A program made the position numbers and the translations under genes. Below are positions 31,031-40,583 of a stretch of 64,000 nucleotides of DNA, piece by piece. How positions within the stretch are numbered: position 1 is the stretch's first letter; each line of letters starts with the position of its first letter. The notes beneath the pieces are model-generated. The model saw nothing but the letters and a program-made list of their open reading frames with translations, was not told the DNA's origin and did no database searches. The stretch comes from Nematopogon swammerdamellus (lineage: Eukaryota; Arthropoda; Insecta; Lepidoptera; Adelidae), in contig OX336355.1 of the NCBI GenBank assembly GCA_946902875.1, positions 9,879,347-9,943,346 on the forward strand, written 5' to 3'.

Positions 31031-31244
31031 AAATATGTTGAAACATCAATTTGCCTATTGAAATTCCATTTATTTTTCCACCCCCTGCATCCGTTTCAGA
31101 TAGCACTAAATCTTGATTGATTGCGCGGAAAGGCAAAGCGGAGCGGTTTTTGTCACATTCAGCGCAACCTACCTAAGGGTGATTCTCCAATGACTTCCAA
31201 AAAAATTTGGGCTGATTCTGGAGCCCAAATGATTAACTTTGGAT
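31031..31244. other. No gene seen
   Basis: Intergenic; the ORF at 31121-31321 has no recognised domain. Confidence 0.35.
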
Positions 31245-31330
31245 TTGATAACTCACGTGGACTGGAGGAAAATGTGAGAGGCGTATACCCAGCAGTGGAT
31301 GCATACACGCTGACTGACTGACTGACTGAC
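31245..31330 (+). repeat. LINE/SINE 3' tail fragment with (TGAC)n
   Basis: GAGAGGCGTATACCCAGCAG then TGGATGCATACACGCTGAC resembles the 3' ends of RTE-type elements and matches the copy at 62575-62635. Confidence 0.5.
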
Positions 31331-31404
31331 TACACACACTTGACATGGTTAAACCTGTTCTGTCAAGTTTGCCATATTTTTCAAAGTATCGGGAACTTAC
31401 CTAC

Positions 31405-31515
31405 TGGTTATTACATACATACATACCACACGCTGTATCCCGACAATCGGGGTAAGCAGAGTAATCAGCGTTGTACTGCAAGGACTCTTGTAAACTAAAG
31501 CACAACACCGACCGC
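31405..31515 (+). repeat. SINE family A fragment
   Basis: CATACATACATACCACACGC, ATCCCGACAATCGGGGTAAG and CAACACCGACCGCCACTA, truncated. Confidence 0.65.
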
Positions 31516-32063
31516 CACTACTAGATATGTAGTGAATACTAGTGAATACTAATAATAATGGTTATTATTAGTTAGTATTCACTAGTATCGTATACATTTG
31601 ATAGTTTCAGGCCAAACGTTCACCTACACAAAGACTCTACTGAGCGACAATTGTTCACATTTAAAGAATCACATTCACACAAAGGATTTTTAACAGTAAA
31701 TACTTAAACTTTACTACTACGTGTGGAATTTAAAACATTTAAATTGAAAATTAATTTCTAGGAGGGCTTTCGTTCAATGCTCGGTTGTGGGTTGCTATTC
31801 TAAAATTCGCTGTTTGTCTAGTCCACGACAGATTACCTCCACTGGGTTATTTTTTCTATAAACAACCGCCATTTAGTTAGAAAGCAAAGCCTCGGCAGTC
31901 AATACGTGAAAGACAACCAATGCGAGCAGTCGCTTCTATATTTCCGCGCACAAAGTGCTGATTCCAAGTTGGGCACGAAGCTAAAGTTACGAATTTTCAA
32001 GTGCATTGGACTCGCCGAGGTCAAGTGCACCAAAACGCTTAACCATGTACATGTATTTTTTTT
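31516..32063. other. No gene seen
   Basis: AT-rich intergenic. A small inverted motif ACTAATAATAA / TTATTATTAGT lies near 31546-31574. Confidence 0.4.
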
Positions 32064-32300
32064 ATGGAAACTGAGACGGTTGGCTACATCACCTACAACA
32101 TCCGTGATGTCAGCCCATAACACCGGTTGAACTAGGTGCCATGCCAGTGCTTCTCTTCATTTCATGTCGGCTACACTGAACTGGAAGGAAAACGCTAAAT
32201 ACTTACATAGCCGTTTCGACCGACGTTTCATTTAGTGCGGTGGTACCAACCCGGACGGGGTGAACCCTATCACCTATCAAGGTAAGAAGGAAAGGGATCT
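32064..32300 (+). repeat. SINE family B body
   Basis: ATGGAAACTGAGACGGTTGG to AACCCTATCACCTATCAAGG. It passes directly into the 5S/tRNA-like segment instead of the usual 3' module. Confidence 0.7.
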
Positions 32301-32432
32301 ACAGTTTTACGTGAAATCCGAACCACGGTCAGCCTCTAACAGCCGAGCGGTCACCCATCCAAGGACTGACTGCGCCCAGGTGTGCTTAACAACAGTCGAC
32401 CGTCCACACCACTGAGCTATCGAGGCTGACAT
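32301..32432 (-). repeat. 5S-rRNA-like/tRNA-like segment (chimeric SINE head)
   Basis: The minus strand of 32342-32392 reads TTAAGCACACCTGGGCGCAG, then AGTCCTTGGATGGGTGACCG. This corresponds to the internal promoter and 3' half of 5S rRNA (box A, box C). Just upstream on the same strand is GATAGCTCAGTGG, an A-box-like tRNA motif. The remaining 5S sequence is missing, so this is not a 5S gene. A related segment precedes the SINE B copy at 55830-56105. Confidence 0.65.
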
Positions 32433-32879
32433 GTATGCCTTTGTTGAGGCCTTAGTGTTATGTGCACGCGGATTGCACTGGTATTGCTGACGTAGTGGGC
32501 ACGCGAAGCAGGTACAGTCTCAAAAACACCTAACTGAACACCTTTCTAACCTGTCAACTGTGACTGGTTAATTTATAACCCAGATTGAATCGAATCGAAC
32601 GATAAAATTCGAAATAAACTGGAAACGTTTGGAGCGTGTTCAGGCAACCACGCCGCGCCGCTGCACATACGCACATCGCTACAGAACTGAGAGTACAAAT
32701 AGCATTCAGAGGTAGATCGTGCTTAACTTGGAATCGATCTACTGGCTCCGTAGTTGGTTGGCTGCAGCCGCCCTAGAGGAAAATATCCAGAGTGGAAATC
32801 CAATTGCGCCGCCATTATTCGTGAGAAACCTTTTGGCAAAAATGCAGTGCGGCATGAGATCAAATATCTAGACGGAGCA
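32433..32879. other. No gene seen
   Basis: Unremarkable intergenic sequence. Confidence 0.4.
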
Positions 32880-33275
32880 TAAACTTTTTAGGGTTCCGTA
32901 TCTAGTACGGGACCCTATTACTAAGCCTATGCCGCCTGTCTGTCTGTCTGTCTGTCTGTCCGTCCGAGGGCTGTATCTCTTGAACCGTAATAGGTAGCCC
33001 TTTGAAATTTTCACAGAATATGACGGCTTCTCGTGGCCGATATAACAACAAATAATAAAAATAAGAAAAAGTAAAAAAATCACGGGGGTTCGCATAGAAG
33101 AAACTAATAAGTGTATGCGCGCCATCTACGGAAAATAATTTTAACTATCATGAATTTTAACTAATATGAAGCATTTCATAAACACGCCATAGATGGCGTG
33201 AGTGGCGGGCGCTGACCATGACATGGCGATGCGGAACCCTCAGTGCGCGAGTTCGACTCGCACTTGGCCGGTTTT
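32880..33275 (+). repeat. AGGGTTCCGTA-family repeat, near complete
   Basis: Starts TTTTTAGGGTTCCGTATC, has (TCTG)n near 32937 and CTCTTGAACCGTAATAGG, and ends GCGCGAGTTCGACTCGCACT then TGGCCGG. A SINE B follows immediately. Confidence 0.75.
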
Positions 33276-33490
33276 TTTTATGGATTTAAGCATGGTTGGC
33301 TACTTCACCTACCCGTGATGTCAGCCCATACACCTTGGTGAACTATGCGCCATGTCGTTTATTCCCAGTAGTTCCGTGATACAGTTCCGTGGCGGACAGT
33401 GCATCCCTCTGGTCGTGCCGGCTAAACTGAACTGCACGGAAAACACAAACTATTTACATAGCCGCTTCGATCGACCGCCTAGTAAGGTAT
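33276..33490 (+). repeat. SINE family B, diverged
   Basis: CATGGTTGGCTACTTCACC, GTGATGTCAGCCCATACACC and GTGCCGGCTAAACTGAACTG identify it. It lacks the 3' module. Confidence 0.6.
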
Positions 33491-33529
33491 AGGGAAGGGC
33501 TTACCTATAACCTGGGAAGGCTATAAGCC

Positions 33530-33887
33530 CTATTTTGAAAAAGCGTGACAATAAATGCGAAAAGAGGTCGGTAGTCTTCACACACCCCTTACGGGGAGAG
33601 TGGGGTTACGGTTTCGAGGCTGGGCCCCCCCTACCGTGGTGTTAGGTCGTTGTCCTCTACTGAGGGCAGGTTAGTCCTCTTCTTCTAGAGTCTTGCGAGA
33701 AGAGAACCTTTTTCTCCGCCTTATTTGTAGCTGGCACGTCGTCGTCGCTCTGAGCTTGGTTTCGCGAGGAGTGGTGTTATTGGCTGTGTCTGATCTTCCA
33801 TTTAACTTCTCCGCACAGGCCTGTTACCGGCTGTCTGTATAGAAAGAAGTGGTGGTTTTTTTTTATGGAAACTGACACGGTTGGCGA
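33530..33887 (+). pseudogene. 3' end of a Jockey/CR1-like LINE
   Basis: Begins with coding remnants (AAAAAGCGTGACAATAAATG, the FKRPDNK-like C-terminus) and continues as the same 3' UTR seen in inverted orientation at 4776-5074. It shares AGAGTCTTGCGAGAAGAGAA and TTACCGGCTGTCTGTATAG. It joins a 25-bp SINE B head at its end, as does the other copy, so the junction predates both copies. Confidence 0.65.
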
Positions 33888-33904
33888 CAATGATATTATA
33901 TGAT

Positions 33905-35700
33905 ACTAGCTGTTGCCCGCGGCTTCCCTCGCGTGAAATTCGTATTCCAAAGAAGAATGTAAGTAACTAAGGTCGAAGCCGAAGGCCGAGCTGCGTTCAG
34001 GTAATCGATAAACCTTCTCAAAGTAACTAACTAAGGGCGAGGCCGAAGGCCGAGCTGCTTTCAGGTAAACGATAAACCTTTATCAAATAAAGGAAGTAAG
34101 TAAGGGCGAGGCCGAAGGCCGAGCTGCGTTCAGGAAGACGATAAACCTTCTGGAAGAAAGGAAGGAACTAAGTGCGAGGCCGAAGGCCGAGCTGCGTTCA
34201 GGTAAACCAAAAACTCTTCCGCCTTCGGGCCTCGCCCTTAAAGACTTCCTTTCTTCGATAGAATATAATATCGTTTACTCAATCTATTTATTTCATAAAA
34301 ATAAAAAAGTAATATTAATAACTAAACAAATAAAACCTACCTAACAAACTTTAAAATAACTATCAAAACGGGCATTTTCAAATGTTCTTAGAGCACTTGC
34401 GGCATTACCCCGCTGGATGGCAAGGCTTACCCTTTGAATGAAGTACATAAGCCCTTGATGGCGGGACACCAGTAGCGTCAACCAGCAGAGGCCCAAGCCT
34501 CTTTTGGCTTCACTGCTTCACGGACCGAGGGTTTCAACCGCAAACGCAACAAATTCGAAATCTTGAATTATATTTCTATATTTGTTGCGTTTGCGGCTCT
34601 CCGCCCCAGCCTCGGCCGCGCCAGCCGCTCTTGAAGATGTCCTAACGTGACTTGGAGCCAATGTGAGAACATAAGTGGCGTCCCACATCAAAGAACTACC
34701 CTTAGTCCATGGCACTAAGGTGATAGCATCGGGCCTCTTGCCATCCAGCCGGGATGCACGGTATATTTGCCGTCAGAAGCGTGGACTTTATAATAAAATT
34801 TAAATTAAATTAACTCAATCTTAATATTAATTAACTTTATTCGAGATGGTTTAGTTTCTTCCTGAAGGCAGCTCGGCCTTCGGCCTCGCCCTTAGTTACT
34901 TGCTTTCTTCGAGATGGTTTATCATTTGTCAGAACGTAGCTCGGCCTTCGGCCTCGCCTTAGTTACTTACTTTCTTCAAAAATGTTTACCTTCTTCCTGA
35001 ACGCAGCTCGGCCTACGGCCTCGCCCTTAGTTACTTGCTTTCTTCGAGATGGTTTATGGTCTTCCCGAATAGAGCACGGGCTTCGGCCTCGCCTTTAGTT
35101 ACTTACTTTCTTCAAGATGGTTTAGCTTCTTCCTGAACGCAGCTCGGCCTTCGGCTTCGCCCTTAGTTACTTGCTTTCTTCGAGATGGTTTTTCAATTAT
35201 CAGAACATAGCTCGGCCTTCGGCCTCGCCTTAGTTACTTACTTTCTTCAAGATGGTTTAGCTTCTTGCTGAACGCAGCTCGGCCTTCGGCCTCGCCCTTA
35301 GTTACTTGCTTTCTTCGAGATGGTTTTTCAATTATTCGAACGTAGCTCGGCCTTCGGCCTCGCCTTAGTTACTTACTTTCTTCAAGATGGTTTAGCTTCT
35401 TCCTGAACGAAGCTCGGCCTGCGGCCTCGCCCATAGTTACTTACTTTCTTCGAGAAGGTTTATGGTCTTCCAGAATAGAGCTAGGCCTTCGACCTCGCCC
35501 TTAGTTACTTACTTTCTTCAAGAATGTTTTTCTTCTTCCTGAACTCAGCTCCGCCTTCCGCCTCGCCCTTAGTTACTTTCATCGAGAAAGAATATTGTTT
35601 ACGTGAGCGCAGATCCGCCTTCGGGCCCGCCTTTAGTTACTTACTTTCTTTTTTTGAAATACGAATTTCACGCCAGCGAAGCCGCGGGCAACAGATATAT
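33905..35700. mobile_element. Foldback-like element I built of inverted subrepeat arrays
   Basis: Outer inverted ends CTGTTGCCCGCGGCTTC (33908) and GAAGCCGCGGGCAACAG (to 35694), followed inward by GTGAAATTCGTATT-type sequence. Inside are 4 direct subrepeats of 66-70 bp (cores near 33980, 34040, 34107, 34178), a central spacer (34240-34840) and about 12 subrepeats in inverse orientation (cores about 34875 to 35615). Each core is GGCGAGGCCGAAGGCCGAGC. No transposase ORF was found. The start motif is a common lepidopteran repeat start. Sequence at 35915-36010 (TTCCGTTCAGTGGTTTTTGC) looks like that repeat's usual far end. Confidence 0.75.
34366..34790 (-). pseudogene. Remnant of a LINE-type endonuclease-like C-terminal domain in the foldback spacer
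   Basis: Minus-strand translation gives KRPDAITLVPWTKG, LMWDATYVLTLAPSHV, RKRNKYRN, VAFAVETLGP, then, after a frame change, YFIQRVSLAIQRGNAASALR. This series (RPDGxT...WDxT...KY...VAVETLG...QRGNAAS) is a recurrent C-terminal domain in repetitive RT-related proteins of invertebrates. It resembles the PD...D motif order of restriction-like endonucleases of site-specific LINEs (my inference). The frame is broken after AVETLGP and the N-terminus is missing. RT motifs are absent. Confidence 0.55.
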
Positions 35701-35704
35701 ACAT

Positions 35705-37125
35705 TTTATTGCACCAATGACAGCGACATAACTTCGACTTTCAAATATTTTTTTTATTTAACAAACAATTTGCCACCGGCCAGCTCACGTCGAGATGACA
35801 GTTCTCAAGATATAATTATGTACTTTGGACTACGTGATTTTAAACGCGCAATAATGTTTATAATTGTTTAATTTTTTTTAATTTTTGTTATTTTTTTTTA
35901 CGTATTATGTTAACCCGGCATATAAACTGCCACTATACAAAGTTTCGTCTAATTCCGTTCAGTGGTTTTTGCGTGATGCGCGTACAGACAAACAAACAAA
36001 CAAACAAAAATTTTAAAAACTGTTCTAACATGTTCAGTATCTCATTTTAAGCCACCCTGGTTAGTTTTTTTCCGAATACATTCAATGTACAGACTTTCTT
36101 ACCTTTACGATTTTATTATATGTATAGATAATTGGTTTGCTACATCAATCATCAATACTAATAATAAATCTGTAAGGGGTGGTCATGGAGTAAGTTACTT
36201 TGTTTTAGGAAATATTGAGTTTGTAGCCTCTATGTATGATACTAAAGCTAAATTGACGATTTTTAGAAATCTTTTCTGTATGTATGTATGTATGTTCCGC
36301 CATAACTCTTAAACCGATCATCCGAATTCGATGAAATTTTGTACAAGCACATTTAACTATATGGGACACAGGATAGGCTACATAAAATTAAGTTCCGGTT
36401 ACGCTAAGATGTGGCTCCCATACAAACCGATATGTTAAATCCGCGCGCCTTAGTACTATACATACATAGGTATTTACCGAGCGAGCGGCAGTTGGCGGCG
36501 GTGGCGCGGCGGCGCGGAGGCGGCGCAGGGGAGGCGCGGCCTATAAACTCAACAGCGAACCGAGCAGCCACACTATATTCCTCTTTCACGCAAAAACTAC
36601 TGTGCAGATTTTGATGAGCCTTTACAGTACTATAGCTTATACATCAAAAAGGCTATAACTTATAAAGACATTGTGTAAATTTGTCCAAATACCGATAAAT
36701 GTCAAGTAAGTCGGAAAAAATCCTGCCTTCTGAGAGCTATCTCGGCGTGCGCTGCTTAAACCGTTAGAGTTACACGAAGATAGTGTATGGTGAGGTTGTT
36801 TCTCTAAAATAGTTCTAAAAAAAAATCCGCGACAGCATAAATCCTACCTTTTATGTGGAAGCCACTATACCCAAAATTTATAGTTTTGAATTAATATTTA
36901 TGAAAAAACATACTTTTATTGCTTCTGGGATTTAAAGTAGATAAACTTTGGCTCTTACACTAAGTAATTTGGACAAATAGTTTAAAAGATACGACGATGA
37001 CAAAGCGCTTCTCTCAGCGGGGGGCAGCGGGGCGAGGCGAATATGTTTGTATGAATTTCCTCCATAAAATTTAAGCCGATCATCTAAATTCGATTAAAAT
37101 TACTACACGCACATTTAGCACAGCT
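35705..37125. other. Repeat remnants, no gene
   Basis: 35915-36010 holds a repeat terminus with an (AAAC)n tail. 36275-36470 has (TATG)n then CCGCCATAACTCTTAAACCG and TTCGATGAAATTTTG, and 37040-37125 is a diverged copy of the same segment. 36478-36545 is a GC-rich (GGC)n-like block. No coding region. Confidence 0.5.
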
Positions 37126-38215
37126 AGCTTTTGCCCGCGGCTTCGCTCGCGTGAAATTCGTATTTCAAAGAAGAAAGTAAGTAACTGAGGGCGAGGCCGA
37201 AGGCCGAGCTGCGTTCAGAAAGACTATAAACCTTCTCGAAGAAAGTAAGTAAGAAAGGGCGAGGCCGTAGGCCGAGCTGCGTTCAGGAAAACGATAAACC
37301 ATCTCTAAGTAAATACATAAGTAATTGAGGGCGAGGCCGAAGGCCGAGCTTCGTTCAGGAAGACCATAAACCTTCTCGAAGAAAGTAAGTCATTAAGGGC
37401 GAGGCCGAAGGCCGAGCTGCGTTCAGGAAGATAATAAACCTTCTCGAAGACAATAAGTAACTATGGGCGGGGCCGAAGGCCGAACTGCGTTCAAGAAGAT
37501 GATAAACCTTCAGCAAGAGCATAAACCTTCTCGGTGAAAGTAAGTATAAGCTATGGGTGAGGCCGAAGGTCCAGCTGCGTTCAGGAAGAGGATAAACCTT
37601 CTCGATGAAAGTAAGTAACGCAGAGCGGCCTTCGGCCTTGCCCTCAGTTACTTACTTTCTTCGAGAAGGTCTACCTGAACGTAGCTCGGCCTTCGGCCTC
37701 GCCCTTAGTTACTTACTTCCTTAGATAAGGTTTTTGGGCTTCCTGAACGCAGCTCGGCCTTCGGCCTCGCCCTTAGTTACTTACTTTCTTCGAGAAGGTT
37801 TATAGTCTTTCTGAACGCAGCTCGGCATTCGGCCTCGCCCTCAGTTACTTACTTTTTCGAGAAGGTTTATCCTCTTTTTAAACGCAGTTCGGCCTTCGGC
37901 CTCGCCCATAGTTACTTACTGTCTTCGAGAAGGTTTATTGTCTTCCTGAACGCAGCTAGGCCTTCGGCCTCGCTCTTAATTACTTACTTTCTTCGAGAAG
38001 GTTTATGGTTTCCTGAACGCAGCTCGGCCTTCGGCCTCGCCCTTAATTACTTATTTACTTAGAGATGGTTTATCGTTTTCGTGAACGCAGCTCGGCCTAC
38101 GGCCTCGCCCTTTGTTACTTACTTTCTTCGAGAAGGTTTATAGTCTTTCTGAACGCAGCTCGGCCTTCGGCCGAAATACGAATTTCACGCGAGCGAAGCC
38201 GCGGGCAAAAGCTAG
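37126..38215. mobile_element. Foldback-like element II built of inverted subrepeat arrays
   Basis: Terminal inverted repeats of about 43 bp start CTAGCTTTTGCCCGCGGCTT and run to ATTCGTATTTC on both sides (37131-37173; inverse 38172-38214). About 6 direct subrepeats (cores about 37195 to 37560) meet about 9 inverse subrepeats (cores about 37625 to 38165) with almost no spacer at about 37620. The core is as in element I. No ORF. The inverted arrays could pair over about 450 bp per arm. Confidence 0.8.
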
Positions 38216-38345
38216 TCACCTACTAAATTCGCGAAATCAGCCCAGAAACCTTGGTGAACTAGATATCAGGTCAGGTCAGGACCGTGGCGCGTGGAGATTC
38301 TCTGTCTCTGCCTACCCTATTGGCAAACAGGCGTGACGCTAGGTA
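38216..38345 (+). repeat. SINE family B variant fragment
   Basis: Inverse counterpart of 4583-4775, with GTCAGGACCGTGGCGCGTGG and CTGCCTACCCTATTGGCAAA. Confidence 0.6.
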
Positions 38346-38374
38346 CCTATGTATTTGTTTTCTATGTAATCCTA

Positions 38375-38700
38375 TATGGGTGGCTGAGTCAGAGCGGCCA
38401 AAGCACATGCTCCGACCAGCCAATATCACCTCCGAGAAGGTACGTGCTATACCGGAGACTTCCCTTTGGATTACTGGCTATACTGAACTAGAGGAGAACA
38501 CAACTGAGATTGCTATGCGGCCATCTTACATCCAGTACGGTGGTAGCAACCCAGTCGGCTACAATTTGAATCTAACATCTAGTAAGGGACAAGGGAAGGG
38601 ACCTACAGTTTTACTTATTTATTTATTTATTTATTTGATGAACGAACAGCCTAAGCTGATGTGTTTTACACCGGTTCCGAACGGTGAAGCAGTAGATGTA
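38375..38700 (+). repeat. SINE family C copy
   Basis: GGGTGGCTGAGTCAGAG, CATGCTCCGACCAGCCAATA, CACCTCCGAGAAGGTACGTG, GGCCATCTTACATCCAGTAC and CACCGGTTCCGAACGGTGAA. A (TTTA)n insertion lies near 38615. Confidence 0.7.
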
Positions 38701-38734
38701 GGTATGCACGTAAATTTTTCGTCAGAAAAAACTC

Positions 38735-38830
38735 ATTGGTACACGCCGACCGGATTCGAACCTCGGGCCTCTCGCATGAGAAGCCGATGCCCAAACCACT
38801 CGACCATCCGCCGATTTAAGGTGAGACCGC
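38735..38830 (-). repeat. tRNA-derived SINE head
   Basis: The minus strand has A-box-like TGGTCGAGTGGTT, then CATGCGAGAGGCCCGAGG and B-box GGTTCGAATCC. Without matching acceptor arms it is a SINE head, not a functional tRNA gene. Confidence 0.6.
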
Positions 38831-38856
38831 AATACGCGACAGCGGAACGGCACAAA

Positions 38857-39285
38857 AATGTCCATACTAATGGCATTGGAAGAAAATTGTCCATACTAAT
38901 GGCACTGAAGGAAAATTGTCCATACGAATGGCATTGAAGGAAAATTGTCCATACTAATGGCACTGAACGAAAATTGTCCATAATAATGGCACGGGAGGAA
39001 AATTGTCCATATTAATGGCACTGGAGGAAAATTGTCCATACTAATGGCACGGGAGGAAAATTGTCCATACTAATGGCACTGGAGGAAAATTGTCCATACT
39101 AATGGCACGGGAGGAAAATTGTCCATACTAATGACACTGGAGGAAAATTGTCCATACTAATGGCACTGGAGGATAATTGTCCATACTAATGGCACTGGAG
39201 GAAAATTTTCCATACTATTTGCTCTAGAGGAAAATTTTCCATACTAATAATGGCACTGGAGGATAATTGTCCAAACTAATGGTCA
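38857..39285 (+). repeat. 29-bp minisatellite, about 14-15 copies
   Basis: Consensus AAAATTGTCCATACTAATGG followed by CACTGGAGG. The period of 29 was measured directly at 38862, 38891 and 38920. Variation alternates between CACTGGAGG and CACGGGAGG. It abuts the 5' end of the Tc1-like transposon. The long ORF crossing it is not a gene. Confidence 0.9.
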
Positions 39286-39318
39286 GGTTTAATGAAAAAA
39301 GCAAACATACATATGATA

Positions 39319-40583
39319 TACGTCTGTTCGGGAAGAACGTGACCGGCATAATTATATTTTTTGACAGCCGTTACGCCAAATTTAAATTTGGAACATGTAG
39401 TGAGACCCTTTTCCTAAGATGCATTGTGATAACTACATCAGTTCGCGCCGTTTTTTCGCGCAGAGAGCTAGTTTCCCGCCATGAGTGCCGCGTACGCTTC
39501 CCGCTATGAAGCAGTGTTCCTTTGCTCGCATCCGAAAGTACCGAAAATGTCACGCGAGCAGGCTGCAAAGTATATAAAAAGTCTAAGACATTCGTGACGA
39601 AGTGGGTGAAACGATATTCTGAATAAAAAAACGTAGATGACCTACCAGAACGCGGTAAAACGAAAGTGACGTCGCCCACTGAAGATAAACGCATAGTACA
39701 ACTATTTAAAAAAATCCACTTTTACCATTGCGTTCCGGACAAGAAGAATTGAAGAAAATGGGGCTAAGTGTGTCTCTCGACACCATTATAAGATGCTTAG
39801 CTGAAGTTGACGTGAAATACCGAAGCACGTTGAAGAAACCTCTCCTTACCGAGAAACACGTTAAAAAAAGGATGGCCTGGGCACGAGACAACAAAGATCG
39901 AGATTGGGGTAACATAATTTTTTCGGATGAAGCATCATTTTGGGCATCTAGTATTTCGTCTCGTGTTTGGTCAACTGCCGATAACGAACTGCTCGTACGT
40001 ACCGTGAAACACCCAGTTAAGGTGCATGTTTGGGGATGCTTCTCAGAAAGGGAATTTGGTAACTTGCACTTGTTTACCGGCACTCTGGATGCTATGAGGA
40101 TGACTAAAATATACGAGAAAACATTATTGCCTTCTACCAAAAGGTTGTACCCAAGGCAAAATGAAACATGGATATTACAAGAAGACAACGACCCCAAACA
40201 CCGAAGTCGTCTGTGCTCCGCCTGGAAGCAGGAAAATAACATCGAAGTCTTTGATTGGCCATCACAATCACCTGATGCGAATCCAATAGAAAATGTTTGG
40301 GCGTGGATGAAGCTGAAACTTCGTGCAAAAAAAGCACTAACTGCCCGCGAGCTTAGTTGCAACATAAAGTCATTATGGAGATCTTTACCCCGCGACTTAG
40401 CTCAAAAATTAGCAGAAAGTATGCCCCAAAGATGCCAGGCGATTATGGACAATGGAGGAGACTGGACACGTTATTAATAATTAAGCATTCTTGTATACAT
40501 AATAAGCAATATATATAATTTTTTTCAAATGCCACATTCGGTTTTTTTATTTAATTTCATCGGTCACTTTCTTATCGTACGTA
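39319..40583 (+). mobile_element. Tc1-like DNA transposon
   Basis: About 1.26 kb, typical of the superfamily. Candidate imperfect terminal inverted repeats are AAGAACGTGACCGGCATAAT (about 39332) and the inverse of 40545-40578 (AAGAAAGTGACCGATGAAAT). TA dinucleotides flank both sides, as expected for Tc1/mariner. The outer boundaries are approximate. The transposase inside is broken. Confidence 0.6.
39481..40477 (+). pseudogene. Tc1-like transposase, DD34E, N-terminal half broken
   Basis: The ATG at 39481 opens a helix-turn-helix region that shifts frame near 39570, meets a stop near 39620 and shifts again near 39715. From the ATG at 39761 an uninterrupted 238-aa ORF carries the catalytic domain: IIFSDEASF (first Asp), LQEDNDPKH (second Asp) and SPDANPIENVW (Glu), with 34 residues between the second Asp and Glu. 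The full protein would bind terminal repeats and cut and paste the element. With the DNA-binding part disrupted it cannot be active, though the catalytic part is well preserved. Confidence 0.85.

Noticed and set aside
32342..32392. 5S rRNA gene
   Set aside because: Only the internal promoter and part of the 3' half are present, fused to SINE sequence.
33905..38215. CRISPR-like array
   Set aside because: Regular repeats are present, but units are contiguous and diverged with no unique spacers, and arrays are inverted; the genome is an insect.
38284..38937. 217-aa ORF on the plus strand
   Set aside because: Runs across a SINE, a tRNA-like SINE and the minisatellite; no domain.
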